A DNA stretch of 64,000 nucleotides, taken from Isoetes taiwanensis. Lineage: Eukaryota > Streptophyta > Lycopodiopsida > Isoetales > Isoetaceae. The stretch is taken from positions 684,001 to 748,000 of the forward strand of contig JAJEKV010000092.1 of assembly GCA_021234155.1 (NCBI GenBank), in the 5' to 3' direction. Positions 20,694-32,092 of the stretch are shown one piece after another (position 1 is the stretch's first letter; each line of letters opens with the position of its first letter). The notes beneath the pieces are model-generated. The model saw only the letters and a list, made by a program, of their open reading frames with translations. It ran no database searches and was not told where the DNA came from. A program made the position numbers and the translations under genes.

Positions 20694-21830
20694 GAATTAT
20701 GCTGCTGTTATAGATGCTAAAACTTGGGCATTCTAGCCACCTTATTTTTAAATTGCTTCTATTGTCCAGATTAGTGTATAAATCTAAAACAGTTGTTGAC
20801 AGTTGTTGACTACCTATGGTTAATTTGTAACAAGCTTAGAAGCAAATTTATATTGATTATACAAGTTCACCTACTGTTTGCTGATACACTTGTAGTCCAT
20901 ATTCAAATCAAAGGTCTCTATTTGCTGTGACAGACTGTAATAAACGGTAAAGCAGCATGAGTAGCTAAGTCTGCTTTTTACATAACAGAAGTATTATGTT
21001 CATGTAGCATGTTACTTTCGAATTAAATATGAAACTGGAAGTGACATTTAGTGCATTCTTCTCTGGGTAATCCATAGTATAACTGATGTTACAATAAACA
21101 GAAAGATGGTCACATCAGTAATATGATGCCTTATGGCTAAATATAATAAAACTTGTTGCTAGGTCTACCTTTCTATTTGCTTTTATGATTAAGCATGATA
21201 ACTTAAATCTAGACATAACCTATGAAAAGGTATTGTCATAGGTCTTAAAGTATTGATAAGGAATAAAGTATTGACATAATATGCCTCAGTTTGCTAGGCA
21301 TAACAAGTTATATTAGAACATAGGATAGTATGTTCTGACTTGATGATAGTAATTATACTTTGGAAAAATGGTACCATCTGGAACTATGTTCTTGTATGGC
21401 CAGATAAGACAGCGGAGGGATTGACCAATGCTGATGTTTGTGCTAGTTTTTACTAGTTCAAGCCGGCTTTTTTTTTTTTTTTTTTTTTTTTTTTGCACAA
21501 ACACAAGTTGACACTTTGAAGCAATTTTAGAGTGTCCACGTTGCCGCCAAGTGGGATTTTTGTGCAAGTGGAAGCCATTTCAACCGTTTGATTTCATCTA
21601 CGGTGAAGAAAATACATGAAAATTCCAACGTGTTCAGGGGCGTTGGAAGTTATGCTAGATCTGGAATTTTTGTCATCTACGAAGAAAAATAGGGTTTGAA
21701 GCAACGGAGATAGACGAGCATATTGTGCTCGACGCGTCCTTTTGTTTTGGTTTACGAACTCCTTACTTGCATCCCACTCAATTCAAGGCCATTTCTTCGA
21801 ATCTGGCCTCCTGGCATGTTCTGTCACATT
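20694..21830. other. Unassigned host DNA
   Basis: A/T-rich sequence with a T-run of about 24 at 21470-21493, possibly the tail of a minus-strand retroposon. No target-site duplication was found. No gene is recognised. Confidence 0.5.
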
Positions 21831-23500
21831 TTATTCCAGCCCTCTTACAATGCATGAGCATTTAATTCCGGCATTGTCCAATCTATGTGTTGCAAAATCC
21901 AGAAGCTGATCTGGTTCCATCTTGGCTTTCAAACCCGCTTGAATTGACCCATTAATCTGTTTTTCATGCGCAGAATCGATCAGAACGTGAAGAAATCCCC
22001 GTGAAGAAATCCCTGGTTCTCTACCGAGTATTTTCTGGGTGTTTTTTACCACTGCGGAAAGAGACAAATTTAATGCAGTTAAACTGCTATATTTTGCAGC
22101 ATTCTAGATGGGCGGGTTTGAATTGGTTGCATAGTTCTATGAAATTTCTTTTGCAAGCACCGCCAGATTCTTGATTATTTGCCCTGGAACTGCTGTTTGA
22201 GATGGGCAAAGCAAGGAGATCTTTACTCCATCATTTTTCTTTGTGACAGTAGAACTGTCTGTTAGATGTGAAATGGCAGGTGGACACGTTTTTGATATGA
22301 AGTATGCGGCAGAACCTTTGCAAAGCACAATGCTTCCTTTTTCCCAGATGGGCAGATCCATGTTTGGCTGTTTTCCTTTCTGGGTTAAACTTGAGTTCGC
22401 CATCTACCCCATTTGGTTGGACTGAACGTGTTATATTTGGGCTAACATGCTGTGCCACAGGTTCGTCTATTCTAGGAGTTCCTAGACCTAATGATTTTAG
22501 ACCAACCTTTGGTCTTTAGCATTTTTTATGCCGAAGAACGTGGGCAAGCTAAAGCTAGTATCACTCCTCCAGTTGGGGCTGCTGGTATTTCTCGTGTTGG
22601 ATATGCTGGTAAACCATTTCAGGCTCATCATCTTTCACAGTACAAGGTACATATTTGAATTTGCTTATCATTGTTTGCATGGAATGGTTTATGATCTACC
22701 TTGGGATGGTTTGCTGGAAAGAACTGCAGAGCTGAGGCATTTGTAGAAAATGTACAATCCGGGGTAGCTTTGTATAGTGAGGATAACAAAAATAATATTC
22801 TGAAGCTTTCTATGATCACATTTTTAAAGCACATGTGTATAAAATCACATAACGAAAGTAGACATCAGCGGACAAAAGAAAAAGACCTTTCTACTCAGTG
22901 TTAATGGTCAGATAATTTTCGATTTTGTCAAATAGATATCTTATCTATTTATCTCCACATAACATCTGAGTTAAATTTTTGTAGTATGTAAGGGGCTCTG
23001 GATTTCCACTAGTATTGGACCATCCAGTACATGCTAATTATTGGATCATGCAGTACATACGAATTATTGGATCATGCAGAACATGCTATTTTGGTGTTGT
23101 GTTTTACGGTCATTTTCTTAATAGGCTTGCTTTTCGTCGTTTTCTATAGTCCAGTACCAAAAATGAAGCTTTAGATTAATTGTTTGCACTTTGTTCTTAG
23201 TGTATGATGAATGCAATCTAACCTGGTTTGTATTGTCTTATGGCAGGCCGCGTACTTTATGGGTCCAATTCCTTATGCGTACTTTACGGGAGCAAAAGTG
23301 GTGGTTACGGTGAGAGAATTGCAAACAGTGCCAATGGGTCCTCCTTTAACTGCAGCAGATTTAATTGTGTGGCCTGCATCATCAACATGGATGAGCTTCT
23401 CCTTGATGTATTTCGCACCACCTTTTCCTACAATATCTGCTCCAAGTTTGTTGTGGATCAGCCTTCTTTTACTTAAAAGGTATACCTCACATTACAAAGT
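21831..23500. other. Possible exons of an unidentified gene
   Basis: Some stretches look more like coding sequence than their surroundings. On the + strand, 22527-22648 reads 'YAEERGQAKASITPP' and 'GAAGISRVGYAGKPF' and ends at a donor-like AAG|GTACAT. The block 23247-23480, after a 'ggcag' acceptor, is open in two frames. On the - strand, 22403-22137 and 22067-21831 are open for 88 and 78 codons. I cannot match any of these to a family and they may be chance. Confidence 0.2.
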
Positions 23501-25133
23501 TTCAAGTTTATAACATGTTCTAGACGTTTAAACTGCTACAGCAAATTCTAAAGATGAAGTCTGTGAGAGAGAGCAAAATTAAAGGAAAGGAAAAGACCGC
23601 AAACACACAAGTTGAGTTGATGGAACCTGTTTGGATTTGAAAAATACAAATTTGTTTGTGCAATGCTTGCAATGTTCCCTGCTCTAGCACATTCAAAAGG
23701 GCGGCATGCTATATAGAGCTGCTGGTCAGGCACAGACTTGGAATATGCCCATAATTTTTGTAATGAGGATGCTGAAATTTGCATACATGTTTTGGCTATT
23801 GCATGTGGCATCCTTCGTCCCAGCTGCACATTATAGGGTCATTATAGTGCACATGCAGTGCTGAATTATGATTCTGCTCATGGATTCCATTCTATTTGTT
23901 TCTGAAACATTTCACTAATGGCTTTTACCACACAGGTTAACATGCACCTTGTGCATACTGGAACAATCTTTTGTTTTAAATCACCTGGCGAGAAAATGTT
24001 CCAATTTATATTGGCATATGCTATGCTGAAAGAATTGATGGCACAGTCTTGCAGTACAATGAGAGTTAAAAAGATATTTATCCTTGTCAGAATTGCAGGC
24101 ATATTTTGTTCTTCAAAGGCTTGAAAGCCATCACGGCATTTTTTGCAATCTTCAGACTTTGTAATGGCCTTTCCGTTCCATGATAGCAATAACGATTGCA
24201 TTTGGATTTAGTTTAGCGGTCCATTTGGTATGTAGACACATTATTTGACACAATCATATATGCTCAACTGGTTGAAATAAACGCTCATGCTTAATGATTT
24301 GTAGGGCACATTATTTGACACAATCATATATGCTCAAGTGTTGAAATAAACACTCATGCTTAATGATTTCTAGATAAATTGGCACAAAAACTTAACATCC
24401 TCTAAGTGTCAACAAAAAAAAATGTACTATAATAATGACCTTTCAAAAAGGCCTATAATAATGACCTTTCAAAAAGACCTTTCTGCATAACATACTCTTT
24501 TCTTTATGATGCATTTCAAAATATTTAAAAACCCTAGACCAAGTTGTAATCAAAAGCATTGTCAAACTCATCGAATTTATACAATTTATAAGATTCATAA
24601 GGCAACCATATGGGTGTTACCACCTTGTTATATTCCACTTGTGCCTCTAGGTGCAAAGAAATAATCTAGGTGTTTTATGTTGTAATTCAATGCCATCGAA
24701 ACTTGGGCTTCAAGGGTATGTCTAGTTTACTATATATCCCTTAGTGCTTGCACAGCACAAGGTTAAACCATGTTGGTAGTCAGAAGAGAAAAAGATGAAA
24801 AAACTTCTTAGGCTGTTAGTGCTTGCGCAATTGCTATTGAGCGCTTACGCCTTTATGATGCAAGCCTAGATTTGGCACAATGCATGAGATGTAATATGAT
24901 GTAGCATCTTAATCATCTTGTTGTACCAAGAGAATATCTTTGGAAATAGTTTCATTATGTCCAGACTAAGGCACTTGCTGGAACAACTCAAAAACACCAC
25001 CCAAAACATATCATACAATTTTTTATGCAAAGTAATCAAACGTGCTTTTGACTAGTTTTTTTTTTTTTTTTTGTTTGTGAACATCACGTTGCCTACCTGA
25101 TGCATTGAACATCATCATGTTGCTCTAAACATA
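23501..25133. other. Unassigned A/T-rich DNA
   Basis: This stretch holds short tandem duplications (one listed separately; another, 'aataatgacctttcaaaaag', twice near 24430-24478) and a T-run at about 25056-25072. No gene is recognised. Confidence 0.5.
24234..24373. repeat. ~70-bp tandem duplication
   Basis: The unit containing 'cacattatttgacacaatca' and 'ctcatgcttaatgattt' occurs twice head to tail with a few substitutions and a one-base indel. Confidence 0.9.
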
Positions 25134-25143
25134 ACATAAAATA

Positions 25144-26105
25144 GCCTCCGTCGATCCCCGTGTTCAGCGCAGGTGGGCGCAGTGTGGGGTGTTGACGGTG
25201 GCGGAGTGGTATATTGATGGGCAGCTGGCACCTTGGTAGCTCTTTCGCCACAGATTTCGGCTTCAAGAGCGGGATTTTGCTATTTGGGCGCGGGTGGCTA
25301 ATGCTCTGCCGCTGGACCCTCCGCAGGCGTGAGGACGTGTGTGGAAGTGTCACCCGAAGGTAGACCCCTCAAATTTCGTGAGATCCTGTTATGGGCTTCT
25401 GGCAATTCAGGATGAGCTGCCTCCGTCGGATGGTTGGAGTCTTCAGGTACCGGGAGATGATTGGGCCTACATCTGGAGATGGGTGTGGAACCCAATCTCG
25501 CCCCCCAAGATTCGGGTATTGCTGTGGCAGATTGTGCTCCCTGAGGGTGAACACGTGGGTTCACAGGATCAACCCGCGGATCAGTGACCTCTGTCCTATG
25601 TGTGGTACCTGTGTGGAGACCCTGGAACACTGCATGTTTCTTTGCTCATATATCCAGCCGGCATGGCGGTGGGTCCAGCGCCTCTTCCATACCTCGCTCT
25701 GTAGTCAAGAGGTTCTTTTGGGGGTGTACCCTAGTGGGTGGTCCCAGCCTCAGAGTCTGGCCTTTCATTTGTGTAAAGCATGGTTGTTGTGGCTCATTTG
25801 GAAGCGACGACGCATGAAGGTGTTCAGGAATGCGGAGACGCAGCCTGAGGCTTTGGTCCCACAGTTGAGGTACAAGCTATATCTCTCTTACCTGGCGTCT
25901 CCTCGGAAAGAACAGTTCAAAGCAGCGGTCTGGGAAAGAACCCTCCACATTGTAGACAGTCTCGGTAGATTTGTGGCATGAGTCATAGATAGGTACACAT
26001 GTCTGGTGGGTACTTGCCCTAGTGTGGGCAGGAGTACCCTAACATCGCTCATCTTTGTATTTATTCTGGTTTAATATTAGTTAATTTGATCCTTCAAAAA
26101 AAAAA
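25144..26105 (+). mobile_element. 5'-truncated L1-like LINE with target-site duplications
   Basis: About 960 bp, clearly richer in G+C than both flanks. In + frames it reads 'DDWAYIWRWVWNPISPPKIR' and 'VLLWQ', then after a frame change 'RVNTWVHRINPRISDLCPMC' with 'CVETLEHCMFLC'. This is the zinc-binding (zf-RVT-like) segment after the reverse transcriptase in plant L1-clade LINEs. It ends in a poly(A) run at about 26093-26105. The 10-bp sequence ACATAAAATA is on both sides (25134-25143 and 26106-26115) as a target-site duplication. The RT core and endonuclease are absent, so it is a dead-on-arrival copy. Confidence 0.9.
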
Positions 26106-26115
26106 ACATAAAATA

Positions 26116-26748
26116 ACCAATGGGGCACCTAGTTTACTATACAAGAAATTTATCGCGGCGGCCAAGACGCCACGAACAAGTAAGAAATTTTCGTGTCAGT
26201 CAAAGCCCAAGTAATACGAGGGCCATTAAAAATAAAATAAAATCAATTAAACAATTCGTTGACTAGTCATGTTAACTCGTGCAATAGCTAAAAGGCAAGA
26301 ACATTTAAATCCCTGAAATCTATTCCCTTGATAATGTGATACCAAAATGACGTGAAGGATTTACATTTCAAATGAATGTTTCTATTTTATAATGTCTTTG
26401 GTTCCTAGCCTGCTTGTCTGGGTTTATTATAACATTCCTAACACTGTCTAATTAAATGCACTATAAAGCCCAACGGTGGAAAATTTCTTAATTAGAAAAC
26501 TAACTTCTGGACCATTTCCTTTAGTTTACACTCGTGCAGTTAGGCTCATTACTTAGCGTCCTACTTCTTTCGCTTTGTTTAGAATTGCTATGACTACTTG
26601 ATGTATCAATTTTAGCAACTAGCTGGAAAACATGCAGGAGTTGAACCCGCACTATTACCGTGTGTTTTGTGCCCGTAGAATAGATAGGTGCTATAGTCGA
26701 CCACCATGGGATCCCCACTATTGTTTGTTCCATCCTTTCTTTGTTTCC
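26116..26748. other. Unassigned DNA
   Basis: No gene is seen. A B-box-like motif on the minus strand (GGTTCAACTCC, about 26640-26650) has no convincing A box, so no tRNA or SINE is called. Confidence 0.5.
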
Positions 26749-26845
26749 ACCATCCGATGACAGTCAGTGGGTTTTGGGCCTGGGTGGGGATTGCCCATTA
26801 CCAATGGCTTTATCACTATAATATCACCGCGATGGATGTTCTTTT
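26749..26845 (-). repeat. tRNA-derived SINE-like copy 1
   Basis: On the minus strand the segment reads, in order, an A-box-like 'TATAGTGATAAAGCC', 'ATTGGTAATGGGC' and a B-box-like 'GGGCAATCCCCACC'. It is then followed by 'CAGGCCCAAAACCCACTGAC'. Two related copies lie at 28948-29030 and 29057-29142. The box order and spacing resemble plant tRNA-derived SINEs. The B box lacks the usual TTC, so these are degenerate. Confidence 0.55.
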
Positions 26846-26868
26846 TACTATCCTCCACCCTTTTTTTT

Positions 26869-27790
26869 AGAACCCACAATAAAATAATAGAACACTGGAC
26901 TAAAGAAATTTTATTCATGCACAATTGATATGGCAGCACCATTAACCACCCACGCTAGTCCATCAAGACTAACATACCACTCCCCCGAGCTACCATATTC
27001 ATATCAATTCCTCCCTTTCTGGAAAGCAACTGACCTCAGTTGTACTCGTCAACTACAATGAACACCAACTCAATTGTATAGGTGGGTACCAACACTCCTT
27101 TTCTTGTTTAGATATGAGCAACAACCCATCCCATTCACTTGGATATGAGCAACAATCCATTCCATTCACTTGGACAAAAGCATCAACTTTTTCCATTCTT
27201 GAGGCACCAACCTCAGCCAATAGCATCAACTACTGCTCAAAATTTTCCATTGAGGCACCAACCTCAACTCAGTAGCTCCAACTACTGCTCATAATTTTAG
27301 ACAACAATCTAAAATTATCTGTTGAGGTTGGTGCCTCAATGGAAAATTTTGAGCAGTAGTTGATGCTACTGGCCGAGGTTGGTGCCTCAAGAATGGAAAG
27401 AGTTGGTGCTCTTGTCCAATGGAAAGAGTTGGTGCTTGGTGCTCTCGTCCAAGAAAATGGAAAGAGTTGTTGCTCTTGTCCAAGTGAATGGAATGGGTTG
27501 TTGCTTATATCCAAGTGAATGGGATGGGTTATTGCTCATATCTAAACAAGAAAAGGAGTGTTGGTACTCACCTATACAATGAGTTGGTGCTCAACTTGTA
27601 GTTGACGAGTACAACTGAGGTCAGTTGCTTTCCAGAAAGGGAGGAATTGATACGAATACGGTAGCTCAGGGGAGTGGTCTTGGATGTTAGTCTTGGTGGA
27701 CTAGCGTGGGTAGTTAATGGTGCTGCCATATCAATTCTGCATGAATAAATTTTCTTTAGTCTAGTGTTCTAGTACTTTATTGTGGGTTCT
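26869..27790. mobile_element. 922-bp foldback (long inverted-repeat element)
   Basis: The ends AGAACCCACAATAAA (26869) and TTTATTGTGGGTTCT (to 27790) start two arms of roughly 400-465 bp that are reverse complements at about 90% or better by eye. The centre is itself a perfect hairpin: TAATTTTAGA, loop CAACAA, TCTAAAATTA (27292-27317). The right arm is longer because of extra copies of a short unit ('ggaaagagttggtgct'). No convincing ORF or TSD is seen. The structure fits a foldback transposon or large MITE. If transcribed it would give a long double-stranded RNA. Confidence 0.9.
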
Positions 27791-28947
27791 ATGATTATGT
27801 GTTGTAAGTACAATAACATATATATATATATTTCTTGAGTTCGCAGGTTTGAGAAATTTCTAGGTTCATGTTGATAGTGGAATAACCACCTTGAGAAGAG
27901 ATGGACCAAATTGGAGCGTAATTGGACGATCACGGACGACCTTTTGGAGAAGGATGGATTGATATGGAGCAAGCACGGGGGAGTGGTCCATGGTGAATGA
28001 ATTATTGGAATATGGCAAAAATTATGGCAAATATTATGTAAGTGTTACTCCTAAGATCACCTAATAATATAAAGGGGCTGAGCTATAACATTAAAATCAA
28101 GGGAAACGTCTAATACAGTTTTAAGAACCATCTCGAGGCACTATCATTGGGATAATTATTAGTTGAGGGAGCAGCCCATAGATAATATCCGATATGATAA
28201 GTCATGTAATCTAATTAAAGGCAACGAGCTATTTTGATATAAAAGGCAACTGCCTGCTAAAAAAGGCTAAAGTCGTGGAGAGATCTATAAGTAGAACCTA
28301 AAATTTAGTTAGAGATATCTCTGCAACCAGATCTCCGATTGAGGGGATATTTACGTTGCTGAAACTGGCTCGGAGTCTAGTTTCCGAATTGGGATGATAG
28401 TTTCTATGGTTCATCTGAATAAAAGAGATATAGCCGGAAGAGTGATAGGGGGGATCAAAGAAGACTGCTCTACTTATTCGCTCTTGAATCTTATTCTAAG
28501 AAAGCCATTACTTTTTCCTAGAGCTTCTGCTGTTCTTGTTCAATAACTTGTTACTATTCCTAGAGCCTAACTCTTGGTGTCTTATGTTGAGGACTGCTAG
28601 CTCGAGGGAGGAGCTACTAGTGGAAGTTGATTGTCAGGCCATGCCATAATTCTGCCAGTTCTTAGCACCGAATGACCCGGTTGGGCGGTGAACTATCATA
28701 CATTGGTTACTGTATCTTGGCTTAGCTCTGGTTTTGGTGAACTAGAGCTTGGCCAAACTGAGTTATCCATGTAACTCATATTCTGTGTTTATTTCAAATA
28801 GAGATTTTTTTGTCATTGCTAACAATTTGATTGTGGATTATGTAGCAATTTTCGATGGATTACAGATTGGGAGACTATGAATAGACTGAGAAGTCTTAAG
28901 TAAGGTTTCAGGGATATAAAAGGTATGGTTCATTGGTGTGATCCATA
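27791..28947. other. Unassigned DNA, possible solo LTR
   Basis: The sequence around 28230-28660 has LTR-like traits, including a TATA-like 'gatataaaaggc' (28236) followed by short U/C-rich leader-like sequence. No paired copy, PBS or PPT is visible here. No gene is recognised. Confidence 0.3.
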
Positions 28948-29030
28948 ACACAGTGGGTTTTAAGACTGGGTGGAGATTGCCCATTACCAATGGCTTTATC
29001 ACTAGGCTGTGACCGCGATGAATACTCTTT
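28948..29030 (-). repeat. tRNA-derived SINE-like copy 2
   Basis: The minus strand reads 'CAGCCTAGTGATAAAGCC' (A box), 'ATTGGTAATGGGCAATC' and 'TCCACCCAG', closely matching copy 1. It is arranged nearly head to tail with copy 3. Confidence 0.6.
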
Positions 29031-29056
29031 TATTACCCCCTTCTTTATTTTTTTTA

Positions 29057-29142
29057 CTGCATCCAATGATAGTCAGTGGGTTTTGGGCCTAGATGGGGGT
29101 CGCCCATTACCAATAGCTTGAGCACTAGGCTATCATCATGAT
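29057..29142 (-). repeat. tRNA-derived SINE-like copy 3
   Basis: The minus strand reads 'ATAGCCTAGTGCTCAAGC' (A box) and 'TGGTAATGGGCGACCCCCAT' (B-box region), followed by the shared 'CAAAACCCACTGACTATC'. Copies 2 and 3 are separated by about 26 bp of T-rich sequence. Confidence 0.6.
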
Positions 29143-29217
29143 ACCTTAGAAAGATGGATGAGGGAATTCCATGGTAATTGAATAATGCGTCATCTATCAT
29201 ACAGGCTGGAAAGGGAG

Positions 29218-29393
29218 TTTTTTTCTTTTTTCTTTTTTCTTTTTTCTTTTTTCTTTTTTCTTTTTTCTTTTTTCTTTTTTTTTCTTTTTTCTTTTTTCTT
29301 TTTTCTTTTTTCTTTTTTCTTTTTTCTTTTTTCTTTTTTCTTTTTTCTTTTTTCTTTTTTCTTTTTTCTTTTTTCTTTTTTCTTTTTTCTTTT
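29218..29393. repeat. TTTTTTC heptamer microsatellite (~24 units)
   Basis: An almost perfect array of six T plus one C runs for about 175 bp, with one phase break near 29275-29284 (nine T). All ORFs across it are artefacts. The seven-base period is that of plant telomere repeats but the sequence is not TTTAGGG. Confidence 0.97.
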
Positions 29394-32092
29394 ACGAATT
29401 ATCTTCACCTAGACTACTAACTATTACATGCAACTGAATTACATGAACAGAATTTGTTCTAGATAAAGACAATGACACTCACATATCCACCCTAGATTTT
29501 ACACTAGGCCACAACCAATGTCACAAGTTCTGTTTTTATCGTTTTGACTACCTCAAAATCTTGTCTTGCATAAACCTAAAGAGTACAAGTATAATATATC
29601 CTTTCAAGTTTTTGTGTATAGTAAAACAGTACACGTATTCCTTATATGTAAAAATCAGCATGTAGACACTTAGGCAAATGAATATTAAGTATTAAATCCT
29701 GTTTTTCCCCTTACAAGTAATAGCATAATATGCAACCAACTGTAACTTACTTTCAATACTGCATTAACAATGTTTTTTATACTGAAATACTGCTATTAAA
29801 TGTAAAGCCATGTTTCATATGTAAGACCCATGTGTCCCTCTCTTGATTTCATTCCAAAATCACTTAAACTTGGATAGATCTCACCATTGGTTCTCCCTTT
29901 ATGCAGTAATCTTCACTATAATAAGAATGATTTGTATCATCCAATCGTTTGACCAAACAACCAGGAGATGTGATCGTGGTTACCTGCACCCAAACAGACC
30001 AACATTAGCAAATATTTGGTAATGAGGAAAGGAGTGACAGGTAAGCTATACAATCACATGGCTCTTCGCCCTTCACATACTGTTGGGTCAGGAAATAATC
30101 AAGCATATTCATAAGCAACACTGGAGCTGCCCATAAGCAGCATTCTTACATCATCTAGACTGCTTACCTCAGTCCCGAATCTAGTAACATAAATCTGCCT
30201 GCTATAATTATCAAGTGTACCCATACTGCCTTATCTGGCTCTATCATTTGTGTCTCTATTCAACCACTATTTTTACATTTCTAGAATAAATGCCATGCAT
30301 TTATGGCTGGCCTCTTATGTTATGCATCTGTTATGGCCCTGCAAGACCTGTTAGAATGCAACTAAAACCTTGTCTATATGGTCATTTCCTCACAAAGCAG
30401 CTAAAACCAGGACATTTTCGTACCTATGCCAGGTCAGAGATTGAACAAGTTTCTATCTCATATCCGACCAAAATCTCTTATAAAGTAATCTATTTTTCAC
30501 TTTTCAGAACTTGGAATAAACCGATTTTGCAGACTGTAATGCACAATCGGAATGCACAAGCAATTTTTTAAGGAATGAACAACACCAAACATCCATTCAA
30601 ACCTGATATTTGTCGCTCCATTAGTCATAGCTTGAGCATTCGATCGTCTTAGACCGTCTTGTACTCGGATCTTCTGTGCAAAACGTCACAGGGCTAAGTA
30701 ACATGCATCGCTCCTTTTGCCTTAGGGAAGAAATAGTTTTCCATATGCATCCCTGGTAAAAGCTTAGAAGTCTGCCCCATAGCAACCAGAAGCGCCACAA
30801 ATCCTTCCCATGGCGCCAAATATTTTGTGATGAGAGCAAATACATAAGAGTCCAACTTGGATAACATATACTGTAAAATCCACCAAAATTTAGCCGTCAA
30901 TATTAATGCATTGTACTCACCACACTTAGGAATCTGTCATATTGCACTATGGCCTTGAGCCATGCGTCCAATAAATTAACCATACCTTTCCGCATCCAAA
31001 AATAAAGCTTAGGTTAGGAATGCGGTCTTCAATGCTAGATGCTCCTCCATCTATTTTTCAACCCTTTATAGAGTATAAATTATTCAAGGGGTCATAATAC
31101 CTTTTTCTAGAAAAGAACAAACCTTTATTACGAACCCATCTTCCCACACAATATCAAATTGTCTTGAATCATTTTATGCCTTTATATGAACCAAAATAAT
31201 CACCTACAATACAAATTTTTAGAAACATATAAATAGCATCTCAAACTTCTCAATATGTCCATAAATATTCAAGCATCTCTGTATGTCCAGAACCAACTTA
31301 TCTTCTTCTTCGAATATGTTCTTCTAATTTCACTCATAACCACTCTCCATTTTCTTCTTCTTCTTCTTTCTTCTTTCTTCTTTCTTTTTTTTTTCTTTTC
31401 TTTTTTCTTTTTTCTTTTAACACAACAGCCTATCAAGTTATCTCAAAGCCTAGGCTATCCACGTGTAAAAAAAAAAATGACCTGGACCTATTTTAAACCA
31501 TTCGATCTTGATCAGGGCTAGGGAAATTAGCCTTCTCGTTGCTATATGGAACCATCGCCTTGCCCGGAAGAAAGGTAGTGGGTCGCCTGCCATTTTTGTT
31601 CTTCATATATCCGGAACTAGAGTTGCAGGTGCAATCCCTTTCTCTGTTAGACTTCTAAAGATTTGGCATGTATAATAAGTTTGAGCTCTCTTTCGGAATC
31701 GGGCTTGTTGGCAATTATATGTTTGGTGAACAAGTATCAATGCTTGGAATAAGGAACAGCTATGAAGCCCTCCATGAGAGAACCGGTGAAACTATTTTAA
31801 TTTCAGTTCATGCTTCTGCTATTCAGCCTGATCTAACGATAATTTAAACCTGATTCCAAATAGGGCACGTGGTTTGAGAATGTCAACGAACCAGTCTAAA
31901 TGGGCATGGCATTTTATCTTTGGCTTTGAATGGGCTTGTGGTTGAAGAGTATAATTATGCGATTGATCGCATGACAACAATAGAAGAGATGGCAGCCCTG
32001 TGTGGCAGTATGTAAACTGTTCTTTGGTTCAAAGTTAAAGATTGAATGGCTAACTTGTGGATTATTTTTTGTTGATTAATGGCAGATTTGCA
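29394..32092. other. Unassigned DNA with weak coding-like patch
   Basis: The only patch of note is on the minus strand at 30900-30694 ('AKFWWILQYMLSKLDSYVFA', 'LITKYLAPWEGFVALLVAMG'), preceded by a donor-like GGTGAGTAC context. I do not recognise it. A (TTC)n/(TTTTTC)n low-complexity tract lies at 31353-31418. Sequence at 31940-32010 may be the decayed N-terminal part of the GH3 gene that follows, but this is not certain. Confidence 0.35.

Noticed and set aside
26596-26665. Minus-strand B-box-like motif as a tRNA gene
   Set aside because: No A box at the correct spacing and no cloverleaf can be drawn.
29178-29420. ORFs through the heptamer array
   Set aside because: Pure microsatellite translation.
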